In this document: one piece after another, positions 27,176-34,724 of the stretch
Layout of the letters: each line of letters starts with the position of its first letter
Position numbering within the stretch: the first letter of the stretch is position 1
NCBI GenBank assembly: GCA_965215545.1
Contig: OZ244066.1
Span: 1,116,001-1,180,000, forward strand
DNA: 64,000 nucleotides
Direction: 5' to 3'
From: MPNP01 sp965215545
Lineage (GTDB): Bacteria > Pseudomonadota > Alphaproteobacteria > Rhodobacterales > Rhodobacteraceae
Notes under the pieces: generated by a model
Told to the model about the DNA's origin: nothing
The model's input: the letters and a program-made list of their open reading frames with translations, nothing else
The model's database searches: none
Translations under genes and position numbers: made by a program

Positions 27176-28198
27176 TCAGTCAGGCTGCTGGAGACCTTCC
27201 GTATCCGCCTGCAGCGACGTGATGGCGAGCATGGCAAGAATGTCGGAGTCGCTGCAGCCACGCGACAGGTCGTTGACCGGCAGAGCCAGGCCCTGCAGGA
27301 CGGGACCGACCGCCATCATCCTCCCGAGACGCTCGGCGATCTTGTAGCCGATGTTGGCAGCGTTGAGATCGGGAAAGATGAAGACGTTGGGCAGGCCGGG
27401 ATACGACCCGTCGGGGCTCTTGCGCCGGCCAATGGCGGGGTCGATCGCTGCATCGAACTGGATTTCCCCAAGGATCTGCAGGTCGGGCTGTTGCCGGGAC
27501 AGACGTTCGGTGGCAGTCCGGACCGTGTCCACCGAGGCATGACGGCCGCTGCCGGCGGTCGAGAAGGACAGGAAGGCCACACGCGGCTCTTCAGGCAACA
27601 GGATCCGGGCCGACTGGGCTGTGGACAGACCGATGGAGGCCAGTGTGGCGCTGTCTGGATCGATGTTGAGCGCACAGTCGGCAAACAGGGATTGGGCGGG
27701 GAGCGGGTTGGCGTTGTCGATGGCGATCATGATGAAAAACGACGAAACAGTCGTGACCCCGGGAGCCGGGCCGATGATCTTCAGGGCGGCCCTGAGTGTT
27801 GCTGCCGTTGTATGGACCGCGCCCCCGAGCATGCCATCGGCATCCCCGGAGCGGACCGCCATGGCCGCATAGCCCAGCGGTTCAGTGACCGCTTCCAGGG
27901 CCTCTGCGTGCGTGAGGTCCTCGGCCTTGCGACGCTGGCAATAGCGATCGGCATAGGCCGCAAGCCGATCGCAGTGAACCGGATCCCGGAGGATCACGGC
28001 AGCGTCGGGGTCGGGCAGGCTGGTCCGGATGCGTTCAACCGGGCCGAGCAGGATGGGATGGGCCACTCCCATTGCGGCGGCCGTGCAGGCGGCGCGCTGG
28101 ATGCGGGGGTCCTCACCCTCGGGCAGGATAATCCGTTGCGGGCGGCGGGCGGCGCGAGCAAGGAGGGTCTGGAGAAACGGGTTGTCGGGGCTGGCCAT
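27176..28198 (-). CDS. pta: Phosphate acetyltransferase
   Basis: A 340-residue short-form Pta that interconverts acetyl phosphate and acetyl-CoA. Family features: RIILPEGEDPRIQRAA at the start, DGMLGGAVHTTAATLRAAL in the middle and VFIFPDLNAANIGYKI near the C-terminus, ending with a VNDLSRGCSDSDI motif. It lies 15 bases downstream of xsc. Since Xsc releases acetyl phosphate, this Pta most likely turns that product into acetyl-CoA. Confidence 0.95.
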   Translation of the reverse strand: MASPDNPFLQTLLARAARRPQRIILPEGEDPRIQRAACTAAAMGVAHPILLGPVERIRTSLPDPDAAVILRDPVHCDRLAAYADRYCQRRKAEDLTHAEALEAVTEPLGYAAMAVRSGDADGMLGGAVHTTAATLRAALKIIGPAPGVTTVSSFFIMIAIDNANPLPAQSLFADCALNIDPDSATLASIGLSTAQSARILLPEEPRVAFLSFSTAGSGRHASVDTVRTATERLSRQQPDLQILGEIQFDAAIDPAIGRRKSPDGSYPGLPNVFIFPDLNAANIGYKIAERLGRMMAVGPVLQGLALPVNDLSRGCSDSDILAMLAITSLQADTEGLQQPD

Positions 28199-28213
28199 CG
28201 CCGGGATCCGCCA

Positions 28214-30007
28214 TCACGCGGGCAGGGGCTGGGCGGTCCTTTGGGGGCGCATGTCCGTCCGTTTGATCCCTGCGACCCGTACGGGTTTCTTCATGGCATC
28301 ACGACGAAAGGGTTCGCCGAGCTCCTGGTTGAGGATGACCTCAAGGAAGGTTGTGGTATCGTGGTTCATCTGGGCGTCAATGGCGGTCATGAGGGCTGTG
28401 GCAAGCGCATCGGTCGTGGCCACCACCACTCCTTCAACCCCGCAGGCCCGGGCGACGCCGGCAAAGGAGACCTTGGTGTCGAGTTCGGTGCCGACGAAAT
28501 TGTCATCGAACCACAGCGTGGTGTTGCGCTTCTCGGCTCCCCACTGATAGTTGCGAAAGACCACCATGGTGATGGGCGGCCAGCCATCCCGGCTGCATGA
28601 TGTCATCTCGTTCATGGAAATCCCGAAAGCCCCATCCCCGGCAAACCCGACAACGGGCGTATCGGGACGGCCAATCTTGGCGCCGATGATCGCAGGCAGG
28701 CCGTAGCCACAGGGACCAAAGAGTCCGGGTGCCAGATACATCCGTCCCTGCTCGAAGGTCGGATAGGCATTGCCAATCGCACAATTGTTGCCAATGTCCG
28801 ATGAGATGATGGCGGTGTCGGGCAGGATGTCCTGGATCACCCGCCAGGCCTGGCGTGGGCTCATGCGGTCGGGGTCCTTCTGACGGGCCCGTTCATTCCA
28901 GGTGGTGCCAGGATCATCTTCCTCATGATCCATTGCGGCCAACTGCTGGGCCCAGCGTGACTTGGCTGATGCGATGGCGGATCGGCGCTCGGCACGCCCG
29001 GTGTCGCCGGCCGCATCGCTGAGGGACTCGAGCAGCTGGGTGGCCACGAGACCCGCATCCCCCTGGATGCCGACGGTGACTGACTTGGTCAGGCCAATCC
29101 GGTCGGCATTGATGTCGACCTGGATGATCCTCGCATCCCGGGGCCAGTAATCGATCCCGTAGCCCGGCAGGGTCGAGAAGGGATTGAGGCGTGTGCCGAG
29201 TGCCAGGACAACATCGGCACGGGCGATCAGTTCCATGGCTGCGCGGGACCCGTTGTAGCCCAGCGGTCCAGCCGACAGGGGATGGGAGCCGGGGAAAGCA
29301 TCGTTGTGCTGGTAGCCGCAACAGACAGGGGCATCAAGACGTTCGGCGAGGCGCATGGAGTGCGGGATGGCTTCGCCGATGACCACACCGGCACCATTGA
29401 CGAGCACCGGAAAGCGAGCTCGGGACAACAGCTCGGCAGCTCTGGCCACGGCTGCCCGACCGCCACTGGGCCGTTCGAAGTGAACGATCTGTGGCAGGTC
29501 AATATCGACGACCTGGGTCCAGAGATCCCGGGGGATGTTGATCTGGGCCGGTGCACAGCTGCGCCAGGCCTTGCCGATCACCCGATTGAGGACTTCCGCC
29601 ACGCGAGTTGGGTCACGAACCTCTTCCTGATAACAGACCATGTCTTCGAAGAGTTTCATCTGCTCGATTTCCTGAAACCCGCCCTGGCCGATGGTCTTGT
29701 TGGCTGCCTGGGGAGTAACGAGCAGGATCGGCGAATGGTTCCAGTAGGCGGTCTTCACCGCAGTGACAAAATTCGTGATCCCGGGACCGTTCTGGGCAAT
29801 CATCATGGACATCCTGCCGGTGGCGCGGGTGTACCCGTCTGCACTCATGCCCGAATTGCACTCATGGGCCCCATCCCAGAATGTGATCCCGGCCTCGGGG
29901 AAGAGATCCGACACCGGCATCATGGCGGACCCGATGATACCGAATGCGTGTTCGATGCCGTGCATCTGCAGGACCTTGATGAAGGCTTCCTCAGTTGTCA
30001 TCTTCAT
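28214..30007 (-). CDS. xsc: Sulfoacetaldehyde acetyltransferase
   Basis: A 597-residue thiamine-diphosphate enzyme that converts sulfoacetaldehyde and phosphate into acetyl phosphate and sulfite. This is the carbon-sulfur bond-breaking step in taurine, isethionate and sulfoacetate use. The TPP-binding motif GDGAFGISMNEM runs to NYQWG near residue 455, and the N-terminus carries the catalytic E region (WDGAHECNSG). The FRNYQWGAEKRNTTLWFDDN stretch is typical of Xsc rather than acetolactate synthase. A strong ribosome-binding site, GGGAGGTG, precedes ATG 30007. Together with pta it forms a two-gene operon. No taurine uptake or deamination genes are in the window. Confidence 0.95.
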   Translation of the reverse strand: MKMTTEEAFIKVLQMHGIEHAFGIIGSAMMPVSDLFPEAGITFWDGAHECNSGMSADGYTRATGRMSMMIAQNGPGITNFVTAVKTAYWNHSPILLVTPQAANKTIGQGGFQEIEQMKLFEDMVCYQEEVRDPTRVAEVLNRVIGKAWRSCAPAQINIPRDLWTQVVDIDLPQIVHFERPSGGRAAVARAAELLSRARFPVLVNGAGVVIGEAIPHSMRLAERLDAPVCCGYQHNDAFPGSHPLSAGPLGYNGSRAAMELIARADVVLALGTRLNPFSTLPGYGIDYWPRDARIIQVDINADRIGLTKSVTVGIQGDAGLVATQLLESLSDAAGDTGRAERRSAIASAKSRWAQQLAAMDHEEDDPGTTWNERARQKDPDRMSPRQAWRVIQDILPDTAIISSDIGNNCAIGNAYPTFEQGRMYLAPGLFGPCGYGLPAIIGAKIGRPDTPVVGFAGDGAFGISMNEMTSCSRDGWPPITMVVFRNYQWGAEKRNTTLWFDDNFVGTELDTKVSFAGVARACGVEGVVVATTDALATALMTAIDAQMNHDTTTFLEVILNQELGEPFRRDAMKKPVRVAGIKRTDMRPQRTAQPLPA

Positions 30008-30058
30008 GGTTTCACCTCCCGAATTTCCTTGATCCGCTCTGTCAGGCCATGACCTATC

Positions 30059-30778
30059 TCAGGAAGGTTCCGGACCGGCAGTTGCCGGGTCCGTCGATCT
30101 GAACCAGAGGGCCGTGGGACCAATTGACGACCGGACATAGTCACGGTGCTTCTCAATATCAACACTGGACAGTCGGGGCGCGAGCGGAGCGGGACGCCTG
30201 AGCAACCGACTCTGCTGGCGGGCATCGGCATTGACCTTCTCGTCGAGGATATCAATCATGTCGACGCTGTCGAGTTCCCGCAGCAGCAGCGGATAGATCT
30301 CCGAAAGCAGCTTGGCGTCATCTAGGGCTGAATGCAGACGGTAACCGACCCGGTTGATGTTGTAGTAATTGCACAATGCTTCCAGTGTGTGCCGACCGCG
30401 CTGGGGAAGCGCCTTGCGGGCCACCTCAAGCGTATCGACGACCTGCTCATCGGGCAGGGTCGGCCGACCGGCCATGGCCAACTCACGATTGATGATCCCG
30501 AGATCGAAGGCGGCATTGTGCATGACCAGGACATCCTGACCGACAACTTCAAGGAACTCGTCCACGATCATGCCAAAGACCGGCTTGTCGCGCAGGGCAT
30601 CATTGGTGATGCTGTGGATGGCCGTGGCCCCGTCCGAGATCTGGCGTTCCGGATTGACAAACCAGTGATGGACAGCACCACTGGCCATGCCATCGACATG
30701 CTCGACAATGCCGATCTCAATGATGCGGTCTTCGGCCTCGAGTCCCGTCGACTCCGTATCAACAATCAATTCTCGCAT
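30059..30778 (-). CDS. dnaQ: DNA polymerase III epsilon subunit (3'-5' proofreading exonuclease)
   Basis: A 239-residue DEDDh exonuclease. Exo I is DTESTGLE at residues 7-14 (D7, E9), Exo II includes HNAAFDLGIINREL, and Exo III is HSALDDAKLL. The C-terminal 60 residues hold the part that binds the alpha subunit. The first motif reads DTEST where most have DTETT, a mild variant. It overlaps the coaE stop by 13 bases, in the conserved order aroE-coaE-dnaQ. secB, which often follows, is not present; xsc is next on the same strand. Confidence 0.96.
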   Translation of the reverse strand: MRELIVDTESTGLEAEDRIIEIGIVEHVDGMASGAVHHWFVNPERQISDGATAIHSITNDALRDKPVFGMIVDEFLEVVGQDVLVMHNAAFDLGIINRELAMAGRPTLPDEQVVDTLEVARKALPQRGRHTLEALCNYYNINRVGYRLHSALDDAKLLSEIYPLLLRELDSVDMIDILDEKVNADARQQSRLLRRPAPLAPRLSSVDIEKHRDYVRSSIGPTALWFRSTDPATAGPEPS

Positions 30779-31407
30779 GCACCCGGACCCCCCAATGTCT
30801 GCTGCTCAACTCCTGTCCACCGTCTCTTCAGTGTTCGCAGGATCGTGTGCACCTGCTGTTCCGTTTCCTCTGGATCGACCGAAACAATGACATAATCAGC
30901 CTTTTGCCGTTTTTCCCGATCGGACATCTGATTATCCATCAAGGACTGGAACTCCCGGTCTGACAGGTTTCGCTCGCCGAGAATGCGTTCTTTCTGGACC
31001 TCAGGTGGTGCTGTGACAACAATGACAGTATCGACCTCGTCCTCGATGCCACTTTCAAACAACAGTGGAATCTCCAGAACCGCCATGGCCACCTTATCAG
31101 CAACGCATTGTGCAAGGAATGCGGTCCGATGGTCGTGCACCAGGGGATGCACAGCCCTTTCCACCGCACCCAGCAGGGCCCTGTCGCTGGCAACGGCCTG
31201 ACGTAACCGCTGTCGATTGACACCAGATCCGGTGAAGTGGTCTGCTGGCAGAAGAGACCGCAGGGCCCTGGTTCCTGCGCCGTCGGCCCTGTAGAGATCC
31301 GCAACGGCACTGTCAGCATCCCAGACCGGAATCCCCGCCCTGGTGAACACAGCAGCCACCGTCGACTTGCCCATGCCCATGGAACCGGTGATCCCGATGC
31401 GGTGCAT
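30766..31407 (-). CDS. coaE: Dephospho-CoA kinase
   Basis: A 213-residue kinase that catalyses the last step of CoA synthesis. The P-loop is GITGSMGMGKST at residues 5-16, followed by VWDADSAVADLY, where D is the usual substrate-binding residue, and the DEVDTVIVVTAPPEVQ region. The start is ATG 31407; a longer frame to 31590 has no homology. It begins four bases after the aroE stop and overlaps dnaQ, so the three genes form one operon. Confidence 0.95.
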   Translation of the reverse strand: MHRIGITGSMGMGKSTVAAVFTRAGIPVWDADSAVADLYRADGAGTRALRSLLPADHFTGSGVNRQRLRQAVASDRALLGAVERAVHPLVHDHRTAFLAQCVADKVAMAVLEIPLLFESGIEDEVDTVIVVTAPPEVQKERILGERNLSDREFQSLMDNQMSDREKRQKADYVIVSVDPEETEQQVHTILRTLKRRWTGVEQQTLGGPGACEN

Positions 31408-31411
31408 GATG

Positions 31412-32248
31412 TCACTCTTCCGTGGCAATCTTGAGGATCTGATCGTTGATCTCGGGCTTGATGTTGAACCAGTAGTAAAAGGACAGAGCGGCCTGATGGA
31501 GAAGCATACCCAGACCATCAACCACAGTACAGCCGCGTTTGTAGGCGCCAACAAGAAAGTCGGTTTCCCGCGGTGTGTACACCACATCATAGACCACGGC
31601 CTTGGGGTTCAGCCGGTTATGGGGAAAGGACAGGCTGGGCATCCCCGTCATTCCCAGGGAAGTGGTGTTCACCACCGTCATCATCGTCGGGATCAGTCCC
31701 GGCAGGCTGCTCAGGTCAAGCAGTTTCACACGGTTCCCGAAATCGGTCACCAGCATCTCGGCCCGCTCCCGGGTGCGATTGGTCAGGAAGACGGTCGGAA
31801 CACCTTCAAGCAGCAGGGCATGGATCGCGGCCCGGGCCGCGCCCCCGGCGCCAATGACCATGGCCGGACCCTCGTCAGCCTGCCACTCGGGGACCATGTC
31901 CTTGAGATTGTTGATGAAGCCGATCCCGTCCGTGTTGTCGGCAACCGCAGTGCCATCCTTGCGGAAGATGACGGTATTTGCTGCCCCGATGACCGCGGCG
32001 GTATCGGTGATCACGCTGGCCTGGCGCAGAACCGATTCCTTGTGTGGGATGGTGATGTTCACCCCACGAAATCCCATCTTGGGCAGTGTTTGCAGAACCT
32101 GGGGGAAGTCCTTGCGAGACGTTTCGATTGGAATGTAACATCCTTTCAATCCATAGAGTTCCATCCAGTAGTTGTGGATTGTGGGTGATCGGCTATGCCC
32201 GACGGGGCTGCCAATCACCCCCGCAAGATTATAGTGACTGGTGACCAA
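31412..32248 (-). CDS. aroE: Shikimate dehydrogenase (NADP+)
   Basis: A 278-residue enzyme reducing 3-dehydroshikimate in aromatic amino acid synthesis. Substrate motif GSPVGHSRSPTIHN at the start, NITIPHK with the catalytic K, NTDGIGF with the catalytic D, and the Rossmann motif GAGGAARA. I take TTG 32248 as start because GAGGAGG lies eight bases upstream and the protein then begins right before the family's conserved N-terminus. It leads the aroE-coaE-dnaQ operon. Confidence 0.94.
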   Translation of the reverse strand: MVTSHYNLAGVIGSPVGHSRSPTIHNYWMELYGLKGCYIPIETSRKDFPQVLQTLPKMGFRGVNITIPHKESVLRQASVITDTAAVIGAANTVIFRKDGTAVADNTDGIGFINNLKDMVPEWQADEGPAMVIGAGGAARAAIHALLLEGVPTVFLTNRTRERAEMLVTDFGNRVKLLDLSSLPGLIPTMMTVVNTTSLGMTGMPSLSFPHNRLNPKAVVYDVVYTPRETDFLVGAYKRGCTVVDGLGMLLHQAALSFYYWFNIKPEINDQILKIATEE

Positions 32249-32854
32249 TTCCCGACCCTCCTCAGAGACCCACAAGGAGCAGCAGTGCCAACCGGATTCC
32301 CCGAACTCTGCAAAACGGCATGAACAACCCCGCGAAAAACACTGTTGGGACGATGAATAACACCAACACACTGTCTCCTGCCACCACCCCGTCGGTGTTG
32401 AATGATGAGAAAATGCCGTCTTTTGAGGACTTGTCCAGTCGATATCAACCGAGTGACTGACAGAAAGAGTTCAATATTTTCATGGAAATCAAACCGAATC
32501 CCTTAGAGTTATCCACTTTTCCGACCGGAAAACCATAATAGGGAATTACCAACGTTGTTGATGATTTTGTCTTTCATGATTGTACAGGTTCCGAAACCGG
32601 GAACCGACTCGCTGCCGCGGACCATTGAGGTCATTTCCTTGTCTATCCTGACAGTGTCCTGTAGGATCGGGGAGAGCATATCGGATACTGCTGACCACTG
32701 GTCTCGCAAATCAATAGGGAAAGTCGGTGATGACCAATCGAAGGACAAACTGGTCGCAACCGAGTGGTGCCGAGAGTTTCCAACTTTTTCAGGAGACAGA
32801 ACGGCGTTATGAAAAAAATCAGGTGATGCGAGGCTGGTCAGAACCCGTGGCTAG
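32249..32854. other. AT-richer intergenic stretch
   Basis: About 600 bases with no convincing gene. A minus-strand frame at 32509-32748 (79 codons) has no recognised similarity. One DnaA-box-like nonamer TTATCCACT is at 32509-32517 (one mismatch to TTATCCACA). A tiny frame, MKKIR, is at 32809-32826. Composition resembles the next two genes, so it is probably part of the same insertion. Confidence 0.45.
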
Positions 32855-33727
32855 ATGACACCTGACTTTTTGGATCGATCGATCTTCTCTCTCATTAACG
32901 AGAGAGCAAAAGTTCTTGAGGACGAGCTCAAGTGTGATGTGATTTTCTACCATGGGCAAATTCGCCCTGCCCTGTCTCGTACATTTCGTGATTTTATTGA
33001 AGAGGTCAAGGCACGCAGTGGGCGTGACGAAAATTGCATTTCTGTTGTGTTGAGGACCGCTGGAGGATCAGCAGAAACAACGGAGCAGATGGTTCGTGTC
33101 TTGAGAAAGCACTATCAAACTGTGAATTTCATTGTTCCTGACGTGGCAATGTCGGCGGGAACCATCTTCTGCATGTCTGGTGATCGCATCTTTATGGATT
33201 ATGCAAGCAGTTTGGGACCCATTGATCCACAGGTTCAGTTGCCAGACACTGGAGATCTTGTGCCAGCGCTTGGGTATATCGACAAGGTGGCTGAGATCGC
33301 GAGAAAAAAGAAGTTGTCACCTGCCGATGTTGTCATGCTGAAGAGCATCGATCTAGCGAAACTTGCGCTGTTTGAGCAGGGCCGTGATCTTTCAATTGAT
33401 CTGCTGAAGGACTGGCTGGTCAATTACAAGTTCAAGGACTGGAGGGTGCATCGTACAACGAACCCGGGGACACCCGTTACTGATGCCGAGCGGGATGCGC
33501 GCGCTGCAGAGATCGCTGTTGCGCTTTCGGACCATAGACGCTGGCGATCACATGGTAGAAACCTTGACCTTGAGAAATTGAAATCTCTCAGAATCGAGAT
33601 CGACGACTACTCGGATAATGCCAGATTGAGTGGTGCCATTCGCGGATACAATGACCCAATGACGGGGTACATTGATCGAAACGGAATGTTGTTCTACCTC
33701 CACAACAGAAATGTTCAGGATTACTAA
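32855..33727 (+). CDS. Clp-fold serine proteinase of the SDH family (SppA/crotonase superfamily)
   Basis: A 290-residue protein of the serine dehydrogenase-like proteinase family (SDH_sah type). The key signature is PDVAMSAGTIFCMSGDRIFM followed by DYASSLGPIDPQV; the serine in MSAGT is the probable nucleophile. LRTAGGSAETTEQMVRVLR earlier forms the oxyanion region of the Clp fold. No signal peptide or membrane helix is seen, so it is cytoplasmic. It is AT-richer than the aroE and addB genes, which suggests acquisition. The small gene 11 bases downstream is likely its partner. Confidence 0.85.
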   Translation: MTPDFLDRSIFSLINERAKVLEDELKCDVIFYHGQIRPALSRTFRDFIEEVKARSGRDENCISVVLRTAGGSAETTEQMVRVLRKHYQTVNFIVPDVAMSAGTIFCMSGDRIFMDYASSLGPIDPQVQLPDTGDLVPALGYIDKVAEIARKKKLSPADVVMLKSIDLAKLALFEQGRDLSIDLLKDWLVNYKFKDWRVHRTTNPGTPVTDAERDARAAEIAVALSDHRRWRSHGRNLDLEKLKSLRIEIDDYSDNARLSGAIRGYNDPMTGYIDRNGMLFYLHNRNVQDY

Positions 33728-33738
33728 TAGGGGCACCC

Positions 33739-33930
33739 ATGTCAGTCACTGAAACAGTTAATCGCAAGCTGACCAAGATATCTGGAGATCTTTCCGAGTT
33801 CCTTGAAGACAGCGAAATGAGCAAGGAGGAAAAAGAGGCGATCAATGAGGCAGAGCGCCTTGCCGATCAATACTCGGATATCAAGCCAGATCAGATGGTG
33901 ATCTCGGGAAAACACTTATTTCAAAAGTAA
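33739..33930 (+). CDS. Small acidic protein next to the Clp-fold proteinase
   Basis: A 63-residue acidic, helical protein (SGDLSEFLEDSEMSKEEKEAIN). No family recognised. It follows the proteinase gene by 11 bases, preceded by a purine-rich TAGGGGC. Its TAA stop is supplied by the first bases (GTAAC) of the IS66-derived element at 33927, so the original C-terminus may have been longer. Confidence 0.6.
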   Translation: MSVTETVNRKLTKISGDLSEFLEDSEMSKEEKEAINEAERLADQYSDIKPDQMVISGKHLFQK

Positions 33931-34082
33931 CTGTTCAGGGTCTTGACCGACGCTCTCTGTCCGCCGGCAGTCCGTTTGACGCCGCATCTCTTCCCTGCGT
34001 CCACCAACCACGACGGCGAGAACCGCGGTGTCAGACATCAGATCGGGCTGACAGTTCCTGGTTCAGGAACCTGAACAGTTGC
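33927..34082. mobile_element. IS66-derived miniature element (about 155 bp)
   Basis: It begins GTAACTGTTCAGGGTCTT and ends with CTGGTTCAGGAACCTGAACAGTTG, the inverted equivalent. The same ends bound the 568-bp element at 47633-48200, and the inner bases (for example TCCGTTTGAC, GTCCA(C/T)CAACCA and CCGCGGTG) also match. It has no coding capacity. No 8-bp target duplication can be seen, unlike the other copy. Confidence 0.7.
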
Positions 34083-34247
34083 CCACGCTGATTCTTTCAT
34101 GCTCTGCAGGCCGAATTCATTCATCAACACAATCGGGCCGGTCCGCAGTGTCTCCAGCAGGGATTGTCGACCGGGAAGATCCTGAATAGTTATTCTCTTT
34201 CTTTGTCTGAGACCGGTGATGGTTGTGGAAAACCCTGGGATGGCGAT

Positions 34248-34724
34248 ATGCACTCCACACGTCTGACGCTTCTTGATGTCCACGAGACCGAACGGTTGTC
34301 AGGCATCCTGGCCCGGCATGTTGGCCGGGGTGACTGCCTGCTGCTGACTGGCGAGATCGGTGCCGGCAAGACGGTGCTCGCCCGCGCCTTGATCCGTTCC
34401 CTGTTTCTTCCCGAGATCTTCAGGGAGGAGATCCCCTCGCCCACCTACACGCTGGTCCAGACCTATCACCACCGCGACTTCGAGATCTGGCATGCCGACC
34501 TGTTTCGGCTTGAGAATTGTTGGGAGATCATCGAACTGGGCCTGGTCGATGCCTTTGTCTCGACGCTGTGCATTGTTGAATGGGGCGAGCGTCTGGGGCA
34601 TCTTGCGCCTGCCCATGCCCATTGGCTTGACCTGGAGATCCGGACTGAAAGTGGTGAATTCCGAACCCTGTCGATCAAGACCGCCCAAAAGGCGCTGATT
34701 GACGCTGTGTGGAACGAGTGGTGA
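34248..34724 (+). CDS. tsaE: tRNA threonylcarbamoyladenosine biosynthesis ATPase TsaE
   Basis: A 158-residue ATPase that works with TsaB and TsaD to make the t6A modification of tRNAs reading ANN codons. The Walker A motif is GEIGAGKTVLAR at about residues 33-44, and SPTYTLVQTY and HADLFRLE follow as in the family. The start chosen is ATG 34248; the frame extends to 34164 without homology. In many alphaproteobacteria amgK and murU genes sit between tsaE and addB; here addB overlaps tsaE directly. Confidence 0.94.
   Translation: MHSTRLTLLDVHETERLSGILARHVGRGDCLLLTGEIGAGKTVLARALIRSLFLPEIFREEIPSPTYTLVQTYHHRDFEIWHADLFRLENCWEIIELGLVDAFVSTLCIVEWGERLGHLAPAHAHWLDLEIRTESGEFRTLSIKTAQKALIDAVWNEW

Noticed and set aside
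32249..32854. Possible chromosomal origin upstream of aroE, since aroE-coaE-dnaQ lies near oriC in some alphaproteobacteria and TTATCCACT occurs at 32509.
   Set aside because: Only one DnaA-box-like nonamer is present, and no cluster, no clear AT-rich unwinding element and no hemE or parAB are seen. The stretch fits better as inserted DNA.
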